From Trichomonas tenax (Eukaryota; Parabasalia; Trichomonadida; Trichomonadidae): 64,000 bases of DNA. Shown piece after piece: positions 49,917-60,031 of the stretch (its first letter is position 1; each line of letters begins with the position of its first letter). The notes under the pieces are model-generated. The model did no database searches. It was not told the DNA's origin and was given only the letters and a program-made list of their open reading frames with translations. The position numbers and the translations under genes are program-made. Location of the stretch: NCBI GenBank assembly GCA_023091735.1, contig JALKBU010000001.1:148587-212586 (forward strand). Reading direction: 5' to 3'.

Positions 49917-51967
49917 TATAACCCTGAGAATGAAAATTGACAAAAACAGTAAGATTTTGTTAATTACACAATAATTGTGGGAATGTGATTTTTGACCGAT
50001 TAACGCCAGATTCGGTATTAACAAGTTATATGTTCCTTGAATATCATCCATTCGAGATCTCGCCTGATTTTATTCCTATCGTCGCGAAAAGTCCTGATTT
50101 TATTATGATAGAGAATCTTAAACGAAAAATGATCAAAATTATCGGAAAAGTTTGTGTTATGGTTTGATGAATGCAACTACCTTATAGCCATACTGATAGA
50201 GCACAACATATTTGAATATGAGTATCAATTGTATATTTTTATTATGATTATTGAAGAATATCAAGCTAGAATCGTGCGATTTGAATGTATAAATAGGTGA
50301 TAAGCTAGATTACAAATGTAGCTATTGTTATTCACTGTGTTCTTCATTAACAAATCAAGTCGAGTTTAATGAGAATTATCAAATGATTGCGAAGAAGATA
50401 TATTGAGATCCTGAATAATATATAATTGTGTACATCATATTTATAAACATAATCAAAAAAGATAGATGAATTTAAAACATGTGAGAAGGATATAAATTAT
50501 TTATTGATTCATTATTTAATAAAATGCAAATAGAATTAGTATATTATATATGCATATATGTGGATGTGATTCATAGTGCAGGAATTGGATGAAATGTCAT
50601 ATGCTTTAAGTGATTTGATTGAAGTCTAGAATCTAAAGCTGTGATATGACTTGATTTAACATATAATCATTCTTTCTATATCCTGTATGTTCGTATTGTG
50701 CTTGTGTTGTATTTCTAAACGCTCGATATTCAAATAAAAATTAAACTTTTTATATAAAATGTCAAGAAGAATGAAAACATTAAATCGGATCTATAGGCCT
50801 AAACCTATGTTTAATTAGATTTCCATTAGGTAACAATACATATTATCCTAGTGATACATGTGATAATATAATACTTGATACATAGAACACCTTTCTGCAT
50901 CGATTGCAACGTCATCAATGTTTCGGATATAAATTAATATTCTGTCAATTTCTCACGACATAGAAGTGTCTGTGTACTTTTTACACTTAATAACTATTTG
51001 CTTTGTACATTGATGACATGTAACTTTTAATCATAGCACATCATGACATGCAATGTCTATTTGCATAAAATACTTTCATAGTATTATCATCTAAAAGATG
51101 TGAATATTGAAATGTGAACATAAACATTATTAGCAACGTTTTATCTCCCAAATCACATAATGAATCGTCAAGAAATTCATATATATTGAGTTACTTCTAC
51201 AAATCACTTTATCTAATATCAAAATTCAAGATTCGCAATTGATAAACCAATATTATCTAAATTAGAATGAATTTTGTAAATCTTAATTGCTTGAACTCAT
51301 TTCTATCTTTAAAACACATTGGAAACATGTTTACATCACTAAATAGTACATCTTGCAATGCCATACACACATATATATTCACTATATAAAAATGTTCAAT
51401 TTCATTTTTAGAAAAACTACATTATATAGCGTGAATTATCATTGAAACTACAAGCAGTACATATGCTAAACACATTATCAAAGTATCAACAAAATATAAT
51501 ACAAATATCAAATATACAATTCTATATATATATGTGTGTGTGAAAGACCTTTGTAAAGAATATCAGCATTTGAGCTCGGGGCTTTCTGATATTTGCGCAC
51601 ATTGCAAGGATCAGATAGTTATTATTTTCCAAAAAGAGTGTTTAAGGTTCTCTATCGTAATAAAATCCGGACTTTTCGTGACGATAGGGAAAAAATCCGA
51701 CGCGCCGCAGAATGTTTAGATGATATAGAGATGATTTTTAACATAATCTTAGAAAATGGAAAAATATACTTTAATTTTAAAGAATTTTCTCAAAATTTTA
51801 TCAAAAATAGTCTATCTATAGTGTGTAGATGCCATTTTTATGGTTATTTTGAGACTATTTTTTGGCAGAATTTTGGCAAAAATCAGAATAGACTATATAA
51901 GATAATATATGATATCTATAGTCTATTCTATTTCTATTTTTATCAAATTTTTGAACATTTTTTAATA
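49917..51967. other. 2 kb spacer with an inverted duplicated gene fragment
   Basis: 50061-50119 and 51644-51702 are inverted copies (about 50 of 59 bases). Translated outward they read ILYHNKIRTFRDDRNKIRRD and VLYRNKIRTFRDDREKIRRA, so they are remnants of one coding family. The rest is AT-rich with a 13-bp inverted repeat at 51885-51897/51917-51929. No complete gene. Confidence 0.5.
51885..51929. repeat. Perfect 13-bp inverted repeat before the glycosidase gene
   Basis: AGAATAGACTATA and TATAGTCTATTCT, 19-base loop, ending 38 bases before the ATG at 51968. Confidence 0.55.
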
Positions 51968-53473
51968 ATGTTTGTAAATCTTGTTTTCTTCGCCTTGGGA
52001 CATGAAAAAACTCTTCATTCCTGGAACAAGCAGACAAGATACGACAATGAAGGTAATGCAGTCCAAGGAATTACAACAAAGCAAGTCGGTGAAAAAATTA
52101 CAACAAATTATGCTTATGATTCATTTACTTTTCTTCGTAACCCAGCCCAGGGCCTCATGATCTATGAGGAAGGATGGTCATTCAGTGGTGCCTTCGGTTA
52201 CACTCCAGAAAGATTTTGGAAAGAAATTGAAGCTTGTGAAGCTCAGAATTGGAACAATATTCTGTACATCCGTCTCCTTTGGGGTGATATGGAGAAAGAA
52301 GAAGGCAAATACGCGTGGATTTATGATGATGGATTTAAACTTTATGTTGAAAAAGCGAAGAAGTATGGACTCAAACTGGCCTTCAGAGTTTACACGCATG
52401 GAGTAGAGGCCATTCCACAGTATGTCAAAGATAGAGGCTGTGTCATGAGTAATTCTTATCCTGCTGGTGATGGCCTCCCACAGCCTAATTACGACGATCC
52501 AGTTTTCCTGGAGTATCTCGATAAGTTCGTCAAAGCCTTCGCAGAGTATTTCGATGATCCTGATTTAGTTGATTTCGTCGATTCTTACAACACAGGACAC
52601 TGGGGTGAAGGCAACGGACCAACAATGAAGGACCCAACAAACCATCCATTGGTTGTTGACTGTGTCACGAATATTTATTCTTCACACTTTAAGAAAGTTC
52701 TGACAGTGTCAACACTTGGTGATACAAACGTCGCATGGATGCGTCCGCAGGCATATGAAGGCCGCGGATTCTTGCAGCGCCGTGATGGTCTCGGTTCTGG
52801 ATATTTCTCGAACAACGAAAGAAAAATCAATGACGAGCTGTTCTTCAATTACAGGCATCCTTTGATTGGTGAATCTTGTTATTGGTTTTCAGACAGCGAT
52901 GGAAAGAGTTACACTGCTCACAAGTCTGCTGGATACAAAGATTTCAGAGATTGCTTCACGCAGACAATGACGGATATGTTCAAGAGCCACAGCAATACGT
53001 TTGATGTTCGCGTTCCGCTTCAATGCCAATTCTATGCTTATGAACTTCCTGACCAGATCCAGAGATTCATTAGTAATGGCGGCTACAGATTGTTCCCCAA
53101 CCAAATAAGTTTTTCACAAGATGGCAGAAAGATCAATGTTGAGCACTCATGGAGCAACTTCGGTTCAGGAATTTTGCCAAACTATCATCCAAACTGGGAT
53201 CATAAGTATCGCGTTACATTTGCTCTTGTTGACAACTTCGGAAATGTTAAGTACAAATTCACTGATGAATCCGCTGAACCAGGTGATTGGTACAAAGATA
53301 ACGTGTACAACTATTCAGCTGATTTCGAAGTCGATGAAGATATCAAAGGTGAATACACACTTTGTGTGGGTATCACTGATAAAACAAAGGACTATAATAC
53401 AGGAATTATCATTGCTGTATTTGATGACGCTAAGATCGGAGAATGGGTCAAGATTGGCCAAATCAAAATTTAA
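51968..53473 (+). CDS. Secreted bacterial-type glycoside hydrolase-like protein (DUF4832-type, beta-galactosidase-like)
   Basis: 501 aa from MFVNLVFFALG, a short signal-like start; the frame is open 125 codons further but that part is a remnant of another gene. The N-terminal half is a TIM-barrel-like domain: FLRNPAQGLMIYE, LYIRLLWGDMEKEEGKYAW, LAFRVYTHG, then DSYNTGHWGEGNGPTM, where Glu in GHWGE is a good acid/base candidate. The C-terminal half has RVPLQCQFYAY, ISNGGYRLFPN and a beta-sandwich, as in DUF4832 proteins of Bacteroidetes and other bacteria. Lateral transfer from gut bacteria is plausible. The exact substrate is unknown. Confidence 0.65.
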   Translation: MFVNLVFFALGHEKTLHSWNKQTRYDNEGNAVQGITTKQVGEKITTNYAYDSFTFLRNPAQGLMIYEEGWSFSGAFGYTPERFWKEIEACEAQNWNNILYIRLLWGDMEKEEGKYAWIYDDGFKLYVEKAKKYGLKLAFRVYTHGVEAIPQYVKDRGCVMSNSYPAGDGLPQPNYDDPVFLEYLDKFVKAFAEYFDDPDLVDFVDSYNTGHWGEGNGPTMKDPTNHPLVVDCVTNIYSSHFKKVLTVSTLGDTNVAWMRPQAYEGRGFLQRRDGLGSGYFSNNERKINDELFFNYRHPLIGESCYWFSDSDGKSYTAHKSAGYKDFRDCFTQTMTDMFKSHSNTFDVRVPLQCQFYAYELPDQIQRFISNGGYRLFPNQISFSQDGRKINVEHSWSNFGSGILPNYHPNWDHKYRVTFALVDNFGNVKYKFTDESAEPGDWYKDNVYNYSADFEVDEDIKGEYTLCVGITDKTKDYNTGIIIAVFDDAKIGEWVKIGQIKI

Positions 53474-53673
53474 TAAAAAAATTATATATTTAATTATTTT
53501 ATCATGAAAACAATCTTTGAAAAACTTTAAAACAAATCAATATTTCTTTTGTTTGAGAAAAAATTCCGTCAGTTATTGTCATTTCATCATGATTCTGCAT
53601 CAAGTAAACTTATAAATGAATTGTTATATTGACCAAAAAAAAATCGAAAATTAAAAAAAAAAAACAAATCAGT

Positions 53674-55065
53674 TTATTCAAAATCATCATAATTTGGATC
53701 CAAACTCACAAGTTCTATTATACTAATCTCTAGTGAATGAGGGCGACATGCTGCTTTATCATATATTTGATCATATAAATCTCTAACGAAGTAGAAAGCT
53801 TCAGAATCAAATATTTCTGGTAATAATGAATCATTGTGATCTTTTGCATAATTTGCAATCTGTGAAAGTGATTCTGTTAGTTCTTGTCCACAGACATTCC
53901 ACATTGCTTCGAGATTATCAATTATTATATCCAGAATGCCGGTATTAAGAAATCTTTCAATGCATTCATCATCTGAAACAGAAACAAGAGAACCAATCGC
54001 ACGTAATGTTTGCGATTTTATTTTGAATTCAGAATCTTGGTTATATGCATTAAATAACAACTCAACAATTCCATGGTTGAAAGCAAAATTAGCAATATTT
54101 CTAACAGAATATGAACACTCGTGGAAGAAATCAGCAATCGAAGTTATATAGTTAATGTTATTGCTTCGTATATATGGCATTAAAAGTCCAATAATAATCT
54201 CTACCAAATCACTTGGGAAATCGTCTTTATCCATAACACATATAGATAAGAACCTAATGAACTCTTTGCACAGTTCTATATTTTCTATATCAAAGTTCTG
54301 AACTCTATTTATGAATGTTTCGTTCTTCAAAAAATAATTCACGTATTTCATTGATGCTTCAACAAAATTATTCAAAACGGAAAATAATATGAAAACCAAT
54401 TGATTACTTGTATCAGCATTGACGAAAATAGCAAATAAATGATCAAGATATGAAACAATTTGAGGATGATTTTGATCATAATTTGAATATGTTGCAAAAC
54501 ACATTATATGTGCCAAGAAATCTTTGGTGTTTATATCTTCATTGCTTAAAATTTCTATCAATCTTTCTATAAACCAATTTTTCGATAAAAAATCAAAAAC
54601 ATTATTATAAACATCACGGTAAACATTTGAGCTTTCTTTGATCATCTCTTCCTTCGGTTTTTTGTTGTAGATCAATAATTGCTGAAATAGAGAAAAAGCC
54701 ATTAAATTTGGAAGATAATTCCACAATTCTAAATGTATGTTATTTTTGACGTAATAATTACAAATATGTGGTGAAGTAATGAATAATGTGTATAGTATGC
54801 AAGCATAATCTGTGATTTCTGTTGAATTTGAAATTTGTGGATTTAATAGTGGAATAAATACTAAGGAACGCTCCAAATAACAATAATCTAAGTGTTTCTG
54901 ATTGAATTCTTTCATAAGGAAGAAAATATTATCTTGCAATACTTCAATATCTTCCGGAATCTGGAATTTTCCTTCAACATCTTTGTCTTCTCCTTTATTT
55001 ACTACTATCTGTGGATGAATTGGTGTCTGTTGCTTTTTACTTTCTTCAGATTTCACAGAATGCAT
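53674..55065 (-). CDS. Armadillo/HEAT-type repeat protein, paralogue-like
   Basis: 463 aa. The charged N-terminus (KSEESKKQQTPIHPQIVVNK) and a solenoid of helix pairs (FAFNHGIVELLFNAYNQDSE, IKSQTLRAIGSLVSVSDDE, FLNTGILDIIIDNLEAM) parallel the protein at 3637-5040 in length and style. No catalytic motifs. Probably a protein-binding scaffold. Family-specific function is unknown. Confidence 0.75.
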   Translation of the reverse strand: MHSVKSEESKKQQTPIHPQIVVNKGEDKDVEGKFQIPEDIEVLQDNIFFLMKEFNQKHLDYCYLERSLVFIPLLNPQISNSTEITDYACILYTLFITSPHICNYYVKNNIHLELWNYLPNLMAFSLFQQLLIYNKKPKEEMIKESSNVYRDVYNNVFDFLSKNWFIERLIEILSNEDINTKDFLAHIMCFATYSNYDQNHPQIVSYLDHLFAIFVNADTSNQLVFILFSVLNNFVEASMKYVNYFLKNETFINRVQNFDIENIELCKEFIRFLSICVMDKDDFPSDLVEIIIGLLMPYIRSNNINYITSIADFFHECSYSVRNIANFAFNHGIVELLFNAYNQDSEFKIKSQTLRAIGSLVSVSDDECIERFLNTGILDIIIDNLEAMWNVCGQELTESLSQIANYAKDHNDSLLPEIFDSEAFYFVRDLYDQIYDKAACRPHSLEISIIELVSLDPNYDDFE

Positions 55066-55553
55066 TTTGATTTATGACAAATAAACTTCATTTTTGACTT
55101 GTAAATTCTCATTTGGTGACATACGATTATTTTCAATTCAAAGTTTTCAAAATCTAGATTTCAACCTCTGGCTTTTAAATCTAGACAGCTGTTTATGCAC
55201 AGAGCTCGAAAGCATGTATTCGTCGATAAGAAACCGCATTTGCATATAAAAATGTAAAAAAAATCTATCAAGTTATTGAAATTTCAATCACCTCAAAATA
55301 GATTCTTTACATCTATGTATCCTTGCACATATCATATTCAATTTTCGAGATGTGTAGATATTGAAATCGAATTTTCATCATCTCAACTTCAACGGGAATG
55401 CAATGACTAATAATGATTTTTGTTCCTATACAGATGATTACATTTGCTTTCTGTGAAATAAATACATCATTGAGTTTTATGATCGATTTAATTACATTTT
55501 TTAATGAAGAATACATTTTAAAAGCATTTCACAGCATCAAATTATATAATTTT
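55066..55553. other. AT-rich spacer
   Basis: A 67-codon minus frame at 55313-55516 is unsupported. Nothing else is recognised. Confidence 0.5.
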
Positions 55554-55600
55554 ATTCAGAAGATGCAATGAAAACGCTATTCGTGTAGCAGAGATGATAT
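55554..55600. repeat. Direct repeat, upstream copy (47 bp)
   Basis: Matches 56828-56874 at 40 of 47 bases (shared AACGCTATT and GTGTAG). The pair brackets a surface-protein fragment. Confidence 0.6.
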
Positions 55601-55602
55601 AG

Positions 55603-56243
55603 CTAATATTTGAATATGGTTTCGACTTTTTGATCATTGTATAGTTTAGGGAGATAATTCAATACACTATCGTAGATGTACCTGAGACATATGTCAAGTA
55701 CATGCACTGGAATATAGCTCCCTGATCTTTTACAGAAAGATCCAGGAAACGTGTTTGCAGACTCCCAGTACTTCTGTGATCCAATCGCAAAATGCCAGGA
55801 CACTCTCGATGGATTTCCATCAATTATTGTATTGCCATTATATTTTAAGGCTATTCCAGCGAAGGCTTCCAGTTCTGAAGGTTCATATGTAGTACATATT
55901 GAAGGTATTTTTGTTTGCTGTGTGAACATTGAAACTGTTCTAGAATTTAAAGGGTTTGAACTTTGGTTGAAAAAATATGTTACATCGGGAAATTCAACAG
56001 GGAAATATATGAAGAAATTAAATCGATTATCTATATAGAATAACTCACTAAGGGATCCAAACACGCTGAATAGATCTATTTCATTAATAAACTTGACTTG
56101 ATTAATTGCAATTTTTGAATCTTTGTCAAATAATGTATTTCTCGTCGAATTATGATGGAATATTCTAACCCACGGTTTTCCATCAATATTTGTTATTCTA
56201 TAGCCTCTGTAAGAACGCTCATTTTCGATTACAATGATTCATC
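55603..56243 (-). pseudogene. Truncated surface-protein family gene
   Basis: The frame is open from just after a TGA at ~56244 to 55603 but has no proper ATG at its beginning. It reads GYRITNIDGKPWVRIFHHNS at the start, then FFNQSSNPLNSRTVSMF, ELEAFAGIALKYNGNTIIDG, VSWHFAIGSQKYWESANTFP and IPVHVLDICLRYIYDS. I recognise this as the C-terminal domain of a repeated trichomonad protein family ('..NIEGKPWVRIFHH..', '..PV.V.ELYLRV'). About 210 codons remain and the 5' part is missing. It is likely to come from a secreted or surface protein. Confidence 0.55.
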
Positions 56244-56925
56244 GTTGTAATTATCACTTTTTGAAAATTGTGAGTGTCATTTTTTATAGGACTCTCAAAT
56301 TTTATTTATGTTCTCATATATTTGTATTCATGCATATTCAAATTTTCTGAGCTTTCAAATGAATAATACTATTAGGTATATGTTAATTGAAGGTGCATGA
56401 ATAAAAATATATAAGATTTAATGCAATAACAATATATATTAAATCTTATATATTTCTATTAAAACAAATCAACTTCCTAATATTTGAAATAGAAATGCTG
56501 TCAATTCATTGGTCTTAAAATGCTAATTTTGCCACTTTTTGAGTAGTATTCAATTTTTTCATCAAAATATCATTATAGATATGGTTGATTATATATTTTT
56601 ATTTTCAAAACTTTTAAAGGAATATTAAATATGGTGGATGACCAAACAATGCAGCCATAAAAAATCGTCACCAACTTATTTCTCAAAAATCAATTCTAGG
56701 GGAAATGCAGTCAGTTTGATAACGATATTTCTTATTCCAAAAATAATAATGAAAACAGTGGAAATGAATGATGCCTTTTGGTCATGTCAGTACCGAGAAA
56801 TAGTGATATTTTGATAGTGCAAATAATATTCAGAAAATGCCATAAAAACGCTATTTGTGTAGTAAAGATGATAATATACTAAATTATATTTTTTATTAAA
56901 AACAATGGTGAAATTATATAATAAA
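56244..56925. other. AT-rich spacer with direct repeat (56828-56874)
   Basis: Contains the second copy of the 47-bp direct repeat. No gene seen. Confidence 0.5.
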
Positions 56926-57747
56926 CTAATCTGACTCAGAATAATCATATGAATTTGCTTGGTCACGCTTTTGCTTATACGTGAATAGCGACACTTGTGG
57001 TTTTGGCAGTTGAAGGTTTCCATTCTGTTGGGATCGTTTTTGCATTCCCATCATAGGATTCCATGGTTCAACGGACTCTGCTGTTGTTCCGGTGACAGAG
57101 TATGTTTCGTCCTCACTTGGTTCTTTAGGTTTGGGCTTTGCTGCTGATTTCTTCTTTGGATTTGATGGAACTAATGGTGGCGGAAGCTTTGCCTGTTCTG
57201 GTGACTTCTTCGTGGACTTCTTTGATTTTGTTTTCTCCTCCTTCAGTGATTCTCCTTTTACTGGTTTAAGAGGAGGAGGAACAGAATAATTTGAAGACTT
57301 AACGACTTCTTCTCCAACATCCAAATGTGAATATCTCCTCTGGATCTCTGCTGCCAATCTGTCTCTGTTCTCATAAAACGGGTCTGTAACGTTTTTCATC
57401 CACTCTTTGACTAATGCCTGTATTGGATGCGATGACTTGGTGATGCTGAGCTCCTTTTCGTGTGAGGAAGAGGAAGAATGATCGAATAGTTCAGAGTTTT
57501 TGGATTCGATTTTTAGTGATTCAATTGTATTTGTAAATTTCTTCGAATTTAGAAATTGCATGACTAAGTTTGCTGCTATTTGATTTGCTTTTGTGTTTTT
57601 GAACTTTCTATAAGGTTTCATCACAGGTATATCTTGTTCTTGGGCTTCTTCGTCTATTTTCATCAGAAAAAATGAATACAGCTTCATGAAGGCGCCTGTC
57701 TTCTTCATGGACTCAAGAACTCGAACATTTAACTGATCTTCACTCAT
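56926..57747 (-). CDS. FOP/CEP43 (FGFR1OP)-type N-terminal domain protein, basal body-associated
   Basis: 273 aa from MSEDQLNVRVLESM. Residues ~1-75 match the FOP dimerisation/LisH domain in order: VLESMKKTGAFMKLYSFFLM, then the loop, KPYRKFKNTKANQIAANLVM and QFLNSKKFTNTIESL. FOP, CEP20/FOPNL, OFD1 and plant TON1 share it and work at centrioles or microtubule-organising sites. The rest is low complexity, with Lys/Pro-rich ~165-215 and Ser/Asp at the end. A flagellate with basal bodies would use such a protein. It is divergent from the ankyrin gene across a cluster of shared promoter elements. Confidence 0.65.
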   Translation of the reverse strand: MSEDQLNVRVLESMKKTGAFMKLYSFFLMKIDEEAQEQDIPVMKPYRKFKNTKANQIAANLVMQFLNSKKFTNTIESLKIESKNSELFDHSSSSSHEKELSITKSSHPIQALVKEWMKNVTDPFYENRDRLAAEIQRRYSHLDVGEEVVKSSNYSVPPPLKPVKGESLKEEKTKSKKSTKKSPEQAKLPPPLVPSNPKKKSAAKPKPKEPSEDETYSVTGTTAESVEPWNPMMGMQKRSQQNGNLQLPKPQVSLFTYKQKRDQANSYDYSESD

Positions 57748-57781
57748 GTGCACGTTTAAAAATTATGGCAAAAATCATACA

Positions 57782-58000
57782 TTTACACGTCAAAAATTAT
57801 TTACAAAATTAATTTTACTTGTCAAAATCCAAAATATCAAAAAAAAAATAAATATTTTACCTGTTAGATATAAATTTACATGTCAAAAATTAATAATTTA
57901 CGTGTCAAAAATAGTTGCAAAAATATTTACATGACATATATTTGAGAATTATTTTTCTTGTAAAAATAATTTTATTTGTCAAAAATTATTTTACGTGTTA
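57782..58000. promoter_or_regulatory. Array of eight TTTACATGTCA-type elements in a divergent promoter
   Basis: Elements TTTA(C/T)nTGT(C/T)A or close variants start at 57782, 57814, 57856, 57875, 57897, 57926, 57971 and 57990, all in the same orientation, 19-45 bases apart. They fill the 275 bases between the FOP-like gene and the ankyrin gene. Most are followed by AAAA. Confidence 0.75.
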
Positions 58001-58022
58001 AAAAGCGTTATTAATTTTTTAA

Positions 58023-59441
58023 ATGCATGATCCACCTGCTTATCTTGCAATTCGATTTGATAAAGAAGAGGCATTGCAAAATATTATAGCAGATGGATTG
58101 GATGTTGATTCTAAACTTGAAATTATTAATGGTCCTGATTTAATAAAAAATCATCCAACTTTAATATCAGTTGCTGCTTATTTTGGATCAATGAAATGCT
58201 TCAAGCTTTTGTTAGGACTCAATGCTGATATATCAATTCCTGACGATAAAGGAAGGAGAGTAGTTCATTTTGCTGCAAGTTCCCAGTCTCTTAGTCCAAT
58301 TGAAATAATAAATACTATGACAGACATTGACTATATTGTAGATGATGAACATTGGCTTCCATCCCACTATGCCGCTCACTATGGAAGAGTTGAGATTCTC
58401 CAATGGCTTCTCATTGGTGGACACGATATTTTGTCACCTGACAATTTTGGAAGATATCCACTTCATCATTCTTGCATTTGCGGCTCTAGTGATTGCTTGA
58501 GAACCTTCCTTTATTTCAATTGTGATGCTACGCAAACAGATGTTAATAACGCATCAGCATTACATTTTGCTGCTCAAAGTGGAAGCAGTGAATGTTGTAA
58601 ACTTTTGCTGAATGCAAAAATCCCAATTGACGATACAGATATTGATGGAAATACTGCGTTACACATAGCATCAATGAATGGGCATTCTGATGTTGTTGAT
58701 TTGCTTATTGATAAAGGTGCAAAAATGAATGTCCTCAATAAACAATGGCAAGCACCATTCCACATTGCAGCAGAAAATGATAGTTCAGAGATTGCCAAAT
58801 TATTCGTTAAAAATGCGTGTGATTTAGATTTGAAGAATGCTCGTGGTAAAACGCTTCTTGATCTCATTGTTGCACAAAAAGACTTGAATACACTCAAGCT
58901 TGCAGTGTATGGTGCAAATAAGAAAGAAACTATTAATAATGCAGCATTTATCGCTGCAATGATGGGAGAAGCAGAACTTTTTGCAACATTTGTAGATATG
59001 GGCATCGATTACAAAGCAAAAAGTGCATTAGGAATGACTTACTTGCATGTGGCAGCATTATCTGGGTCCAACAGTTGTGTTATTTTATCAATGAATGCAG
59101 GATGTCAAGTAAATGCAGTTGATGATCAAGGAAGAACTGCTTTAATTATTGCTGCAGCTCAAGCACCGATTAATATTATTAGAACACTTGTTGATGAAGG
59201 CTCTAAGATTGCTGCACAAGATAAATGCGGAATGGATGCATTACATCACGCAGCGATAAGATGTGACATCGAAATATTAAATTATTTGATACAGTATGGC
59301 GCAAATGTCAGCTCAACAGATTCCTTTGGTAGATCTCCATTATATTACTGCATGAAGAATAGGGTTTGCTATGAATTTCTTTTGTCTAAAGGTGCAAGTC
59401 CAAATCAAGCAGATATTAATGGAGAAATTCCAAAACTTTAA
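58023..59441 (+). CDS. Ankyrin-repeat protein
   Basis: 472 aa, nearly all ankyrin repeats of ~33 residues (about 12), for example DVNNASALHFAAQSGSSECC, DIDGNTALHIASMNGHSDVV, DDQGRTALIIAAAQAPINII and DSFGRSPLYYCMKN. No other domain, membrane segment or signal. Trichomonads have hundreds of ankyrin proteins. This one would be a cytosolic or nuclear binding scaffold. The last repeat ends just before the stop. Confidence 0.92.
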   Translation: MHDPPAYLAIRFDKEEALQNIIADGLDVDSKLEIINGPDLIKNHPTLISVAAYFGSMKCFKLLLGLNADISIPDDKGRRVVHFAASSQSLSPIEIINTMTDIDYIVDDEHWLPSHYAAHYGRVEILQWLLIGGHDILSPDNFGRYPLHHSCICGSSDCLRTFLYFNCDATQTDVNNASALHFAAQSGSSECCKLLLNAKIPIDDTDIDGNTALHIASMNGHSDVVDLLIDKGAKMNVLNKQWQAPFHIAAENDSSEIAKLFVKNACDLDLKNARGKTLLDLIVAQKDLNTLKLAVYGANKKETINNAAFIAAMMGEAELFATFVDMGIDYKAKSALGMTYLHVAALSGSNSCVILSMNAGCQVNAVDDQGRTALIIAAAQAPINIIRTLVDEGSKIAAQDKCGMDALHHAAIRCDIEILNYLIQYGANVSSTDSFGRSPLYYCMKNRVCYEFLLSKGASPNQADINGEIPKL

Positions 59442-60031
59442 TAAATGTTTGTGATAATATATCTCTTTGACCTTTAAGATCTGTTTGAAAGCCGAACATT
59501 ATATTCATAAGGCACTCTCATAAAGAGTTAAGAATTTGTATCGGTCAATTTCTTATTGCGTAAAATCCGTTTCTTCAATGTTATTCATAGCACAACTATT
59601 ATAAATAAGATCAACTTGATATGCTACATGATTGCATTAAGAAATAATCGTTATATCTATTGTGCATAATGAGAAATCTTCATTTTAATTTCGATATAAT
59701 CCAAGTTTCCATAATTTGAGATATTTCGATATGGCTTTGAATTTAAACTCTCATTGCCATAGATTGGTGTTTGATGATGAAGGTGATCAATTTTGATAAA
59801 AAATATTAAATTTTTGAATTTTTTTGTATATATCGACATAAATGTTGTTTTTGGTGTGTGCAGTATAAGCGAAGTTTATTTTGTCATTTTATTAAGTTGC
59901 CTGAAATAAGAAAATTCATCAGCTTATTCAGACGCAACAACCATAGTAAAATTGGTCATAAGTTCAGTCCTCTACTTGCGCTCGTTTACGTGTACTCATT
60001 TATTTTCCAAATAACTGTTTACAAATATTAT
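59442..60031. other. Spacer and possible N-terminal extension of the glycosyltransferase
   Basis: The glycosyltransferase frame is open from 59810 to 60031 without an ATG; it includes a hydrophobic stretch (LLALVYVYSFIFQITVY) that would make a type II membrane anchor. Either translation starts internally or the true start is in another frame or damaged. Confidence 0.45.

Noticed and set aside
51593..51967. 125-codon N-terminal extension of the glycosidase
   Set aside because: It contains the remnant KIRTFRDDR text that is duplicated elsewhere and lacks any relation to the enzyme; a signal-like ATG lies at 51968.
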